In this document: positions 1-11,800 of the stretch, one piece after another
Position numbering within the stretch: position 1 is the stretch's first letter
How the letters are laid out: the number at the start of each line of letters is the position of its first letter
NCBI GenBank assembly: GCA_037157565.1
Contig: JAZHRO010000036.1
Span: 132,068,001 to 132,132,000 of the forward strand
Length of the DNA: 64,000 bases
Reading direction: 5' to 3'
DNA from: Thalassia testudinum
Taxonomy: Eukaryota > Streptophyta > Magnoliopsida > Alismatales > Hydrocharitaceae
Translations under genes and position numbers: made by a program
Notes under the pieces: generated by a model
What the model was told of the DNA's origin: nothing
The model's database searches: none
Seen by the model: the letters and a program-made list of their open reading frames with translations, nothing else

Positions 1-1438
1 ATCTTCTCCACTGCTCCTTCTCCACCACATGCACTATGCCCACAGGCGTACACCGCTCCTCCTTGCGTGCCCGCAGGCAGGTGGTATCTCCAGCCGGCCT
101 TGCTTCCACCGCACCTGCCCTACCGTGCGCCTACCTTCCAGTCACCGCTCCAGCTTGCCCTGCAGTGCAAGCGCCTGCCCGCACGCCATCTCCAGCCCCC
201 CCTTGCTGCAGGCACTCTCAATAGCGTGCCCTGCTGCAGGCCCGCACGCCAACTTCTAGCGTCCCCCCTCCACCCTGCAGGCATCCTAGCCAGCGCCTTC
301 AACTTCCCCGCAACACCTGCGCCTCAGCCTGCAGCCGCACGCCTTCACCACTGCCACACCCTCCTTCCTGCAAGCCGACCGCAAGAGCCCGCACGCCATC
401 AGCCTGCCTACGCACCAGCGCACCCTACGACTCGGCCCCTCCAGCCACTGCAGGAGCTCACGCCCGCAACCCCCGCGCACCTCTCCCTTCAGTGCCATCA
501 GCAGGCACACTGCTCCACCTTCCAGCAGACCGTCGCCAGCCTCTGCAGCGCACAACCGCATGCCATCGCCCTCCAACCACTGTAGACCACACCAGAGCGC
601 GCACGCCCACACACCAGCGCGCGTGCGCACGCACAGCTACAGGCACCGCAGCAGCACCACCGCAGTCTCCTCCAACAGGCCAGCGCTCTGGCCACCTCCG
701 GCCACGCTGCTACCACCATTGCGTAGCGCTTGTCAAGCCGCACCTCCCTGCCGATTCTCACGGCCAACCGTGCGTGGCCGCACACATTCGAGGAGGAGAA
801 AGGAGAGATCCCCTATTTTCCTCTTAATTAAAATTTACATTCAATGCCATTGCCACAAATTTTATTTTTATTATTATTATTATATTCTGGCAGAATTGCA
901 TTCAAACACTCAGTTCTTTCTATTTCAAGGAGGAGAAAGGAGAGATCCCCTATTTTCCTCTTAATTAAAATTTACATTCAATGCCATTGCCACCAATTTT
1001 ATTTTTATTATTATTATTATATTCTGGCAGAATTGCATTCAAACACTCATAGTTCTTTCTAATTGCATGGTATTAATATTAACTAGTTTAAAGGTTGATT
1101 TTGGGCTTAACTTAAGTACTAATTGTTTTTAGTACACATCATGTGAAAACTGCATGAATTCATCCTAAATTTATTGAGGATTTCTGTGAGGGAAAACTGC
1201 ACTTACACCCTTTACTTTTTAGGTTATTGCAAATCTACTTTCCTTCACATTTTAAGTCAGATTTGAAAAGGGATTTCTCACTATCTGAAATAACATTAAA
1301 TAATTAAACTATTGATTGCATCATTGCCTCCCTGTGGACACGACCCGCTCTTCTGCGAGTGGTTATTTTCATTATTTTTTATTAGTCAATTTTTCCACCA
1401 CTTAAATACTATAACGCTAAGCGAAAAGTCGTCTATCA
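1..1438 (+). repeat. 5' LTR of element A (left-truncated by window)
   Basis: Direct repeat of 6596-7897, ending GTCGTCTATCA immediately before the primer site. The first 790 bases are strongly C-rich on the plus strand and hold stop-poor proline-rich frames that I regard as a by-product of composition. Near the 3' end is the U5 box CCTCCCTGTGGACACGACCC, which has counterparts in the LTRs of B and C. It carries a 137-base tandem duplication absent from the 3' LTR. Confidence 0.88.
791..1064 (+). repeat. 137-base tandem duplication inside A 5' LTR
   Basis: The block beginning AGGAGGAGAAAGGAGAGATC at 791 recurs at 928 and runs through the same TTATT-rich stretch and CTGGCAGAATTGCATTCAAA to about 1055. 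The 3' LTR (from about 7390) has a single copy, so the duplication arose after insertion, or the two LTRs came from different templates. Confidence 0.9.
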
Positions 1439-1442
1439 AAAT

Positions 1443-1460
1443 TGGCGCCGTTGCCAGGGA
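1443..1460 (+). other. Primer-binding site, tRNA-Asp type
   Basis: TGGCGCCGTTGCCAGGGA lies four bases after the LTR end. It matches, with one mismatch, the complement of the 3' end of plant tRNA-Asp, the primer used by Athila/Calypso-type elements. The perfect form is seen at 45151 in element C. Confidence 0.9.
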
Positions 1461-2633
1461 GGCAACAGATGCAATAGATTTACTTTATTATTTTTAAATC
1501 TTTTGAGTTGCAAAATTATCTAATCATTTTTATTATTGTGCCAGGAATCTGACATGGCGAGGAGGCGCAGCAAAGCGATGACTTTGAACGTGAACAACGC
1601 GCACGGCGAAGATAATCTTTTTGGTGCACCTTGACGCCACCTGGAGGACGACAACAGAAACACGTGGGCCATGATCCCACACATATAGGCTTACGGAGAA
1701 GCCTATTTCTGATTTAGGCAGTAGGTTTTAGTTAGATTTAGTTAGATAGACATTAGAATTTAAATTACTGTCTTTTGGGCCCTTGGGTATTTTTGGGAAC
1801 GTGTTCCCATTTATTTAGATTATAGGATTATTTGAACTGTTTTGAACTACATTTCAGTTAGTTAGTTAGATTAGGTCAGTTTGTTATTATTATTAAAAAA
1901 AAAAAAGTCGAATTGACTAGTAGAAGCTGCATATCTATAGGACGATCATCTAGGACTGAATGAGCAGCATCTAGTTTATTTTTTATTGCATTGCATTCAT
2001 ACACTGCACGAAGAAAGCTGGAGTAAGGTACGTCTTTTCTTGAGCATTAGTTACTTGTCATCCATATGCATTGAACCAAAATCTAAGACCACAAAAGTGC
2101 TTGAATCGAATTAATTCAGTGGTCACTTTAAATAAATTGGGACTGTTAAGAGGTTGGACTTTAAAATCTGTGACTGAAAATCATGTGCAAAAGGATCCTG
2201 TTTGCGGAATTTCAAAAAAAAAAAAATCAAAACACGATAGTATGCTTGCACACTTGAGACACTGTGCACCTCACACATAAGGTCACTAGATAAAATTCTA
2301 GCTCTCCTCTTTTGCACCACATGGGAAGTTAGTCGGAAATCAACAAGCCTATCCACCAAGTTACTTCGATTCCTCGTGTGTGGGCTCGATTCGAGACTTC
2401 CATCCCTTGCGAGTAGGTTATAGGCACCAACGAAGGTTGACCTAAGAAGCGTAATTTTTGCAAAACTTGTTTGGCCACCAACTAAACATATAACTCTAAG
2501 ACCTACAATCTACTAAAAATAGATCCCGTTGAATTTGCGTTTGCTTTGACAATAGAACTCACTTGGAAGTTTTCTGCTTATATTCTGAATTTTGCTAAAG
2601 CCTAAGAGAGTTAAAATTGTTTTGCTTAAAGAA
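1461..2633 (+). other. Element A 5' untranslated/internal leader
   Basis: About 1.2 kb with no long frame. An ATG at 1554 opens 26 codons rich in Arg and Asn, with an in-frame TGA at 1632, after which the same frame stays open for 17 more codons; it might be a gag amino-terminal remnant, but I cannot show this. Short A-rich runs occur near 1895 and 2214. The segment is comparable in place and length to the leaders of B and C. Confidence 0.6.
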
Positions 2634-4613
2634 ATGGATTACTCTTACTCCTATCATTCAAATTATCAGAGTCAATACTTCCCATCCTTTAATCAGGATC
2701 CCATGCTCCGAGCATATCCATCCTTTGATGGGTACATTGATAATTCATGGGATCATTCTCATTCTTACCTTGGGAGTACTAGCTTGATAACTCCCGCTTT
2801 TGAGCAGAGCCTAAGAGCGGGATTTTCCAATCCTGAAATCCCTACTTCCATGCAAACACCCAACCCTCCCACCCTTCATGATTTCCTGTATCGAGGTTGG
2901 ACCGATACCCCTAGGCAACTAGAGCCTGAAATTGACTATCCTCCCCAACCTGATAATAGTAGCCTCTCATCTTTTATGATAGAAATGCAAAAACAGCAAA
3001 AGGAAATAATGGAATCAATGGGAGAGATGTTGAGGAATAGTCAACACAAAAATGAAGAAATAAGACAACTTAGCTATATGCTTCCCAATAATCTTGATCC
3101 CTACCCAATAAACCATGATCATGAAAATAATTCTGAGGAACCTAATGACAATAGGGATCCAATTTTAGGTAGCCATCACTTAGACTCTTCCAACGAGACA
3201 CGGCCACTAGAGGATAGTGATCATAGTGATTATCCACTTGAATTATATTGCAGTCAAAAGCAAGGGAAGATGGTATCTCTTGAGGACCCTGACCCCAATG
3301 ACGGTATTCTCCTTACCCCTACCAACCCGGGTCAAGGTTATATTGTTCCTATCACTTCCCCTCTTGATTATTTGGTGGAATCCCATTCTACTCTTAGTGA
3401 GCCCACTCCTGACCCTCCACTTAGGGAATCAACACCTACCCTTCAATATTCTGAGGATTTAAATGCACCTAATGAAGGTGACCCTAAGGGAATAGAGGAT
3501 GATCAATTCTGGTCTCAAGGATATGACGAGTCTAATTCTAAAGATGAGGATACCCTAATAAAGGAACCTGGACAAAAAATCTAGAGTGATTCACAGGAGA
3601 ATTATTTATCATTTGAGGATTTACCTCCAGAGGGTAGAAATAATATGATTAAATCCAGATTCCTCTTTTCTTTTAGGAGTCATCCTCCATCAAAACAGGA
3701 GTTGATATTAGAGGAGGACGAACAAAATAATAAGTCTATGGGAGACTCTCAGGAACAAAACACATCAATTAAGGATTTATACCCCAAGAAGAATGACGAA
3801 TTCAATGATATAGGCTTCCTCCAAAATATTAAGACTGATCCTCCTTTAGAAATAATTGAGGATACTGATCCAACTCCTAATGAATCACATATACACCCCG
3901 ACAAATATTTCAGTGAACCAAACGAATCTGGGGATGAGCTGAATGATAATGATTCTTACATTTTGACCCTGCCATTAGAAAGTTGAAATTTGGAGTCTAC
4001 CCTTGATTCAAATATGACTCCGATCATTAATGCTAGGCAGGATAACTTGAAGTTGTCTACTACTGTTAGGGAGTGTACACAATTTGAATCATTGTTGGAA
4101 TTGGACCTAACACCTACTAAGCCCTCATTGGACTTAACCATTACCTTCCAACACTACAAACAGCCCTTATACTCCCTAACCGATCCTTGGCTCAGATCTC
4201 TGCTCATGTACATTCTTTCTAGAGACTATATCAGGCCAATACATCCTAGGGTAGAATGGCGAGTATGGATTGATGTTTGTACTTTTACTCTCGTCATTCA
4301 AGGGTTTGAACTAATTATGTGTATATCTTTTAAAACCTGTCCTGCTCTGGAGGATCCTTGTTATTCTCCACTTATTCCATTTCGGAAGGTCCCTTTTCAT
4401 ATTCCATTTATTATTCCTAGACTTTCCAAGGTAGCCATCGAGATTTTCTGTTTCCATTTCTTCTGGCGAGCATTTGAAATTACATTGCATCATCAGCTCG
4501 CCAACATCCGTGGTTACCTATTTTCTAGGCCTACACTGTTACGCTTATTCTTAGGGCCTAACCTTTTCTATTTGGAACCTAACTTACAGGTTCCTTATAA
4601 GTCTGGCTGCTGA
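2634..4613 (+). pseudogene. Element A long ORF, unknown acidic protein, two in-frame stops
   Basis: One frame stays open for about 660 codons apart from a TAG at 3582 and a TGA at 3984, with no frameshift. The ATG at 2634 is the first good start; the frame is open a little further upstream. The amino end is rich in Tyr, Ser, Asn and Pro. Around residues 120-145 is a short heptad-like helix (MIEMQKQQKEIMESMGEML). The middle is very acidic (many D/E/N/S/P), and the last 150 residues are hydrophobic and aromatic with several Trp. I see no CCHC knuckle, protease, RT, RNase H or integrase motif. It occupies the place where gag-pol would be and stops 12 bases before the GCGCTTGTTGGGAGGC motif that follows. 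A diverged relative is present in B (22904-23106 and 28560-30324). Function unknown; a gag-linker-derived or envelope-like origin are both possible. Confidence 0.7.
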
Positions 4614-6201
4614 CAGAAAATGCAGCGCTTGTTGGGAGGCAACCCAATAGACCATGTCAGGTGATATTTTTCCTTTCTCCTCCTGTTTTAATTTTACAAT
4701 GGGGACATTATAGAATTTAGGCATGGAGGAGTGCATTTGCATTTTAGGAAGTATTTATGCATTTAGTTTAGTATAAAAATAAAAGAAAATTTTTTTTGAG
4801 CTGAATGGGTTAGTCCCTAGCAAAATACCTTTGTTATTGGAGGTTCTTCTTTTGGAATTATTTCTTAAGTTTAGAATCCAGTGCATTTATTTCACGTGCA
4901 CGTAGATTTGGTAATGGATCCTTGAGGAAAACCAATGAGCATTTATAAGTCTACTGAACCCTTGGACAGTTAATGGAGAGTCAGGCATACTATCTTCTAG
5001 TAGATCCACCTCATATTTATGAGAAGTAGAGAGATTACTAGTGCGCTAAGTTTAGTGCAAGGACTCTTAAGTTTTGGATAATTAGATGATGATACTTCAG
5101 AGTTAGGCGTAGTTTTCACTCTCTGTTCCTGGGTACGTACTTTGAGTGAATTCCTGAGAGTCACCAAATAAGGCAGATACACAGAGATTGAGTCTTAATA
5201 AAGCTATAACTATGGTGGATGGTTACGACCGTCCTTCATAGAGTCCTCAACTAAAGGAGGGTAATAATGTCAATGGTCAGAAATACGCCTGTCCTATCCA
5301 TTCCTTCCCGGTGTCGAGAATAGGCACTTCCACCAAATAAGCCACATAACTTCCTCTTGACCATCATCATCCCTAATAATGCCTCATAAATAAAAGTCCG
5401 TATCGTGTTGTGTTGATTGAAAAAGAAACAAAAATAAGAAGAAATAAAAAAAAAGAAGAAAGAAAAAGAGAAAAAGAAGAAACAGAAAGAACAAAAAGAA
5501 GAAATAGTTATATTACAAAGAAAAAAAAGTCTGAGTGTACGATGTAACACTATTTTTGAGGCAGCAAAACACCTATCGTATTCCACCAAATAAGACCCAT
5601 ACCTACCTTCTAGTATTTCTGATCGCCTGAATACTGGTTGAGAACTCTAACTTAGTTGTAGAGTTATTAGGACTTTAATTAAAGTGTGGATGCCATGTGA
5701 GGCCACCAAATGGTGTGTACAATTTCTAAATCTGGCGAGTTTCGTGATCTTAGAAAGAAAGAAAAGAGAGAGTGCCCAGGAACATCAAGAGAACACAATT
5801 GTGTAGCCTCTCTCTGAGTTGACTTGTTTAATAATCTAGAGATTTAGAGTCTGCAGTACTAGACTATATGTAGCACCAGTTGAGTGTGTGCCACCAAATA
5901 CAAATCCATTCAACTTGAAATCTCCTACCTAAGCCAAACACCGGGGTCAAATTACAAATTATCGTCTGCTTTATCCCCGAGGGAAGTAGTTGCCTATCTC
6001 AACAGAAATTTTTGCCAAGGGTGATGTACGAACTCCTAATGCGAATCGGCTCTTTCACCTGGATCTGTTACCTAAGCTATCAGCACTTCACATTTGTCTG
6101 GATTTCTAAAGTTTTGAAGTAAGAAAAGAAGAAATCTTCTGATTACTTCTACTATTTTTCATTTTTGCTAGGGACAAGCAAATCTTAGGAATGGGGGTAT
6201 T
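4614..6201 (+). other. Element A 3' non-coding region and polypurine tract
   Basis: Begins with GCGCTTGTTGGGAGGCAACC (4625-4644), then an AATGGGGACATT...TAGGCATGG block (4697-4725) shared with B (30682-30715) and C (50826-50856). Five copies of a (T/C)CACCAAAT(A) motif occur at 5161, 5330, 5583, 5703 and 5891. An A/G-rich stretch lies at 5415-5530. The region ends with GGGACAAGCAAATCTTAGGA and ATGGGGGTATT (6171-6201), the polypurine tract, aligning with B 39960-39988 and C 52042-52070. Long stretches, for example 4950-5400, align with B 30920-31400. Confidence 0.8.
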
Positions 6202-7897
6202 TGATGAGTCCATTAAAATGGACTAATATTAAGCCTAAGAATATTTAATCGTATAGTTTAGGTGTGTTAATAATGGCGATTAAGTTATAGAATAATTGTA
6301 CACCTCAAGATTTAAGTTATAACATTCTATAACTTAAAGATTTTATTATTTTTATGTGCAGGTAATAAAATGCACAAAGAGCAAGGGTGGGGGGATAAAT
6401 TTCCCCAAACAGCCGCAACTCTTTCCCCCTCCCCCGCCAGACATTGGGGTAATCTTCACTTCCACCGCCTTTCTCAACAACTATGACTGGGGATTTGTGA
6501 AAATCCCTGAACTCATGCACAAGGGAGAAGTTAAAAAGGAAGAGGAGGGGAGCAAAAGGAAGGAATTCCCCACCCCCCCTGAGGGGAAAGGCTCCATCTT
6601 CTCCACCGCTCCTTCTCCACCACATGCAATGTGTCCATAGGCATACACCGCTCCTCCTTGCGTGCCCGCAGGCAGGTGCCATCTCCAGCCAGCCTTGCTT
6701 CCATTGCACCTACCCTACCGCGCGCCTACCTTCCAGCCATCGCTCTAGCTTGCCCTGCAACGCAAGCGCCTGCCCGAACGCCATCTCCAGCCCCCCTTGC
6801 TGCAAGCGCTCTCAACCACGCGCCCTGCTGCAGGCCCGCACGCCAACTTCTAGCAACCCCCCTCCACCCTGCAGGCATCCCAGCCAGCACCTTCAACTTC
6901 CCCGCAGCACCCGCACCTCAGCCTGCAGCCGCACGCCTTCACCACTACCGCACCCTCCTTCCTGCAAGTTGACCGCAGGCGCCTGCACGCCATCAGCCTG
7001 CCCGCGCACCAGCGCGTCCTACCGCTCGCCCCCTCCAGGCACTGCAACCCCCGCGCGCCTCTCCCTTCAGCGCCTTCATCAGGTGCATCGCTCCACCTTC
7101 CTGCAAACCGCCGCCAGCCTCTACAGTGCACAACCGCACGCCATCTCCCTCTAGCCACTGCAAACCACACCAAAGCTTGCACGCCCGCGCACCAGCTCGC
7201 GTGCGCACGCACAGCTGCAAGCACCGCAGCAGCACCGCCGCAGTCTCCTCCAACAGGCCGGCACTCCGGCAACCTCCCCCAGCCGCCGCCAGCCACCTCC
7301 GGCCACGCCACTGCCACCGTTGCGTAGCGCTCATCAAGTCGCACCTCCCTACCGATTCTTGCGGCCAACCGTGCACGGCCGCACACGCGAGGAGGAGAGA
7401 GGAGAGATCCCCTGTTTTCCTCTTAATTAAAATTTACATTCAACGCCATTGCCACCAATTTTATTATTTTTATTATTATATTATGGCAGAATTGCATTCA
7501 AACACTCATAGTTCTTTCTAATTGCATGGTATTGATATTAACTAGTTTAAAGGTTGATTTTGGGCTTAACTTAAGTACCAATTGTTTTTAGTACACATCA
7601 CGTGAAAACTACATGAATTCACCCTAAATTTATTGAGGATTTCTGTGAGGGAAAACTGCACTTACATCCTTAGCTTTTTAGGTTATTGCAAATCTATTTT
7701 CCATCACATTTTAAGTCAGATTTGAAAAGGGATTTCGCACTATCTGAAATAACATTAAATAATTAAACTATTGATTGCATCATTGCCTCCCTGTGGACAT
7801 GACCCGCTCTTCTGCAAGTGGTTATTTTCATTATTTTTTATTAGTTGATTTTTCCACCACTTAAATACTATGGCACTAAGCGAAAAGTCGTCTATCA
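6202..7897 (+). repeat. 3' LTR of element A
   Basis: Starts TGATGAGTCC directly after the polypurine tract and ends TCGTCTATCA at 7897. It is the complete LTR (1696 bases) and shows that about 394 bases of the 5' LTR lie outside the window. Bases 6596-7400 are the C-rich block. The U5 box CCTCCCTGTGGACATGACCC shows a C-to-T change at a CpG relative to the 5' copy. Confidence 0.9.
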
Positions 7898-8683
7898 GGC
7901 TCTGCCCTATACTGGTTCAGTGCTGTGCTTTAGGGCACACCCGTTAACGGAAATGATTGACCGCGTGCTAGTGCGGGGTAGCTACCTGTGCATTTATCGC
8001 GCGTGCCGTAGTCACCGTTACGTGTGTCAGTGACCTTAGGGTGGTTGACTGAGGGTAGGACCACCACGAGGGACTCTCCTGACAAGGAGAGCACCACGTG
8101 CTACTTCTTCTTTTCAGAAAAGACTGCAATATAGATCATTCCCATGAGGAACATTCGAGATCGAGAGAAAGATCTGAGAAATAATTCAAGAAAGAGTAAA
8201 TAGAGGAATAAAGAAAGAAATTAAAAATAACAGATACCTGTCCACCTTTACTGTTTTATTAGCTACCTGGTTGCCACTCTACTCAGTGTTTCGCTGACGT
8301 GTCACATTTGTCACCTTTTTCAGGACCAGGTGTTGAGCAACTAGAGCCTGCGGCTGCAGAAGGTGCTGGGCCTAGAAGAGCCCAGTAGTTGTACTTTACT
8401 GTACCATTTTTCTGTAGTAGTGAGTATTTCTATTTCACTTGTACTCTTTATTGTAATCTTCATATTCTGTACCTGTTTGTAATTCTCTACTGTTGTGATG
8501 GTATGTACTATAGTAATTCTTTTCTTTACAACTGTACTTTTGTTATTGTTAGTTACATGCATGGTAAATGTGGTTTATTTTACTGCTTTTTGGTTACTTT
8601 CTCATTGGACGACTGGGTCTTGGGATCAGTCGAGTCGGTTCGATTCTCGTGTCTTGTAGGGATTCGAGAATCGGGTCATAACA
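7898..8683 (+). repeat. 3' part of chromovirus 1 5' LTR
   Basis: Aligns with 33394-34189 of chromovirus 2: the GCGGGGTAGCTACCTGTGC block (7973), the GAGAGCACCACGTG block (8086) and the terminal GGGTCATAACA. It ends CA just before the primer site. The first part of this LTR lies beyond the left edge because element A inserted into it. Confidence 0.88.
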
Positions 8684-8686
8684 AGA

Positions 8687-8698
8687 TGGTATCAGGGC
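8687..8698 (+). other. Primer-binding site, initiator tRNA-Met type
   Basis: TGGTATCAGGGC three bases after the LTR end. It differs by one base from the TGGTATCAGAGC complementary to plant initiator tRNA-Met, the usual primer of chromoviruses. Confidence 0.88.
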
Positions 8699-8868
8699 AA
8701 GGTCGTCCCGAGAAGTGAACCAACTGGCTGGAAAATAACCAATTCACGTGCTTGTAACTAGAGTAGCCACCACAACGTACCTTTTAACATATGTTTTAAG
8801 GTTACTTTGTTGAATATCAATTAGTTTTGACGTCTTTTCTATTCTGTGTTTATGTCTCCTTGCAGGAG

Positions 8869-11800
8869 ATGCCTCGACGAGGAGGTAGCGAGGTGGGCCG
8901 CAGACGCGGCTGAGGATGAAGTCGGAAGGGCAGGCACGTTGAGGCCGACACCTCAGTGGACCAGCCACTACTCCCAAGCATTCAGGCCCAGGACCTCGCC
9001 CAGCTGATACGAGACATCATGCGAGAGGAGCTCCACCCGCCGCCACGAGTGCCTCTCCTTAGGGCTGCAGAGGGGGAGTCCTCTGTGGGACCACGCGACG
9101 GACACAGCACTGGACGCGGGGGAGAGGGTGGGCCTCCACCACCCCCACCTACCTCCGGCACTTCCGAGCACAAGGCTTCTTTACCTGAAGGTGCACCAGC
9201 ATCCCTAGTTCAGCGCCACTTTGAGCTTTTCAGATAGTTCCGGAAGCTGAAGCCCCCATCCTTCAAGGGGGATGAGGACCCAACTGAGGCGGAGGACTGG
9301 CTCGAGTAGATCGAGAAGGTTTTTGACACCCTTCGCCCCCTTGTGGAGTGCCGCATGGCCTTTGCCACGTACTAGCTGGAGAGCGCGGCACACAGGTGGT
9401 GGAGGGCAGTCAGGGGTCAGGAGAGGGACGAGCCAACTTGGGACCAGTTCATCACCCTCTTTTGCGAGCAGTACTTCCCCCAAACGTGGCAGGACTAGAG
9501 GAGGCAGGAGTTCCACACTCTCCGCCAGGGGACGATGACCGTGAGCGCGTACCGTACGCATTTCCTGGAGCTGTCTCATTTCGCAGCGACAGCCGTGGCT
9601 ACTGAGGAGGAGCACCTTTGGAGGTTCACTGAGGGGCTCCGGCCTGCTATTCGGGGGTATGTCAAACCCCTGAAGCTGCCGACGTTCTTGAGGGTGGTGG
9701 AGGCAGCTATGACATATGAAGAGACCAACCCATCCGCATGCAACATTGACAGCGGGCGGAAGAGCCCTACCAGCCAGACTTCTCACAGGGTTGACGAGAG
9801 AGGAGGCATGTGGCACCTGCAGGAGAGCCATGATGTCTTGCGGGGCCATCAGTGGCCTTTGGGGGCCCCCACCAGCTGCTAGCACCGGACCCCCGCCCAG
9901 CCGTCAGTAGGGACCCACTGAGGGTGGGAGTCGAGTCCCCCTTTGCTACCAGTGTGGCCAGTCGGGCCACATTATGAGGGACTGCCCATCTACGGTCGGA
10001 GGTCAGCAAATGCTTCCCGTGCCGAGCACTGGAGGGCGAGCAGGAGGCCGCGGTTTCCAGGCACGAGGAGGAGGACAACAGTCGCGAGGAGGGTACCGGC
10101 TAGCGGCTACTCGTCCGACGCAGAGTGTGGCTGCTTTGTCCGCACCTAGGGCTGAGGGGCGTATCAATTCCTTGACACACAGGGATGCCAGAGCTTCGGG
10201 ATTAGTGGTGGCAAGTACCATTTCAGTTTCCGGCAGACTTGTTTACACGCTTTTCGATTCCGACGCTACGCACTCTTTTGTCGCTGCCAGTTTTGTGGTT
10301 AGTTTGGGGCAAGACTTTATAATGTTAGAGGATCCGTTCATGATTAAAGGTCCGAGTGGTTAGCTGTTTGTAGCTGAGGAGGTGTACACAGGTTGTGAGG
10401 TCAGTGTTGGGGGACACAGCCTTCTCGCTGACCTGATTATGATACAAATGGAGGACTTTGGTGTAATTCTGGGGATGGATTGTCTGTCCGCTTACCATGC
10501 CTTGGTGGACTACTTTGAGAGGAAGATTGTCTTCTCCATACCAGAGTTTCCTTCTTTTGAATTCCACGGGCAGCTAGTGGACAGAGGCTTCAGGTGCATT
10601 TCTGCACTTCGGGCAGCGAGACTTTTGAGCCAGGGGTGTGAGGGCTTCCTAGCTTGTGTGGTGGAGGAGCCTAGCCCTGTGGCAGACTTCCAAAGTATCC
10701 CAGTGGTCAGAGAGTACCCCAACGTGTTTCCAGATGAGTTGCCAAGACTACCGCCCGAGCGTGAGATTGAGTTTGAGATCTCACTGGTACTAGGGACCAG
10801 CCCCATCTCCACAGCACCGTAGAGGATGGCACCGCTTGAGCTGCGATAGCTCAAGTCTCAGTTGCAGGATCTTTTGAAGAAGGGCTTTATGAGGCCCAGT
10901 GCGTCTCCATGGGGATCCCCGATATTGTTCGTAAAGAAGAAGGATGGTATCCTACACCTTTGTGTGGACTACAGACAGCTGAATAGGGTCACCATCAAGA
11001 ACAGGAATCGCTGCCGAGGATTGATGACTTGTTTGACCAGCTACGAGGTGCCACGGTATTTTCCAAGATCGACTTGAGGTCTGGATACCACCAGTTGAGG
11101 ATCAAGGTGGCAGACGTCTCCAAGACAGCTTTCCACACCCGGTACGGACACTACGAGTTTCTGGTCATGCCGTTTGGGCTGACCACTGCCCCCGCTGCCT
11201 TCATGGATTTGATGAACCAGGTGTTTAGACAGTACTTAGACCAGTTCGTAGTGGTATTCATTGATGATGTGCTCATCTATTCTCAAGACCAGGAGGAGCA
11301 CGGACAGCACTTGCGGATGGTTTTGGACACACTGAGATGACGTAGGCTGTATGCCAAATACAACAAGAGCGAGTTCTGGTTGAGGGAGGTGACCTTCTTA
11401 GGTCTTGTGATCTCCAGGGATGGCTTGGCTTTGGACCTAGCCAAGGTTTAGGTAGTGCTCAGGTGGGAGAGACCGCGTATAGTTACTGAGATCCGCAGTT
11501 TCTTGGGACTGGTAGGCTACTACAAGCGGTTTATCAGGGGCTTCTCGCAGATTGCATGTCCTATGACACAGCTGACCCGGAAGGACGTGCCCTTTGCTTG
11601 GACAGACGCTTGTGAGGTGTGTTTTCAGGAGCTAAAGGAGAGGCTGATTTCAGGTCCCGTGCTTACCATCCCAGACAGTAGTGGCGGGTTCGTTGTGTAC
11701 ACGGATGCCTCTTTGCAGGGGTTAGGGAGTGTGCTCATTCAGAGGGGTCACGTTGTCGCTTACGCTTCGCGACAACTGAAGCCCCATGAGCATAGCTACC

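Larger units (their letters stand above)
1..7897 (+). mobile_element. Element A: non-autonomous Athila-like LTR retrotransposon
   Basis: Two long direct repeats (1-1438 and 6202-7897) flank a tRNA-Asp primer site, a single long open frame with no recognisable gag-pol domain, and a polypurine tract. The 5' LTR lacks about its first 394 bases because the window starts inside it. The two LTRs differ by roughly 4-5 percent over a 245-base stretch counted by hand, so the insertion is moderately young. It lies inside the LTR of chromovirus 1: the sequence from 7898 onward is LTR sequence that also occurs near 33390-34189. Primer site, U5 and 3' end match those of B (19730-41536) and C (43492-53744). 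Assignment to the Athila group rests on these non-coding signals, not on proteins. Confidence 0.85.

Noticed and set aside
67..585. 172-codon proline-rich open frame, with a counterpart at 6624-7154 (176 codons)
   Set aside because: Both lie in the C-rich LTR block where stop codons are rare by composition; several overlapping frames on both strands are equally open, and there is no domain.
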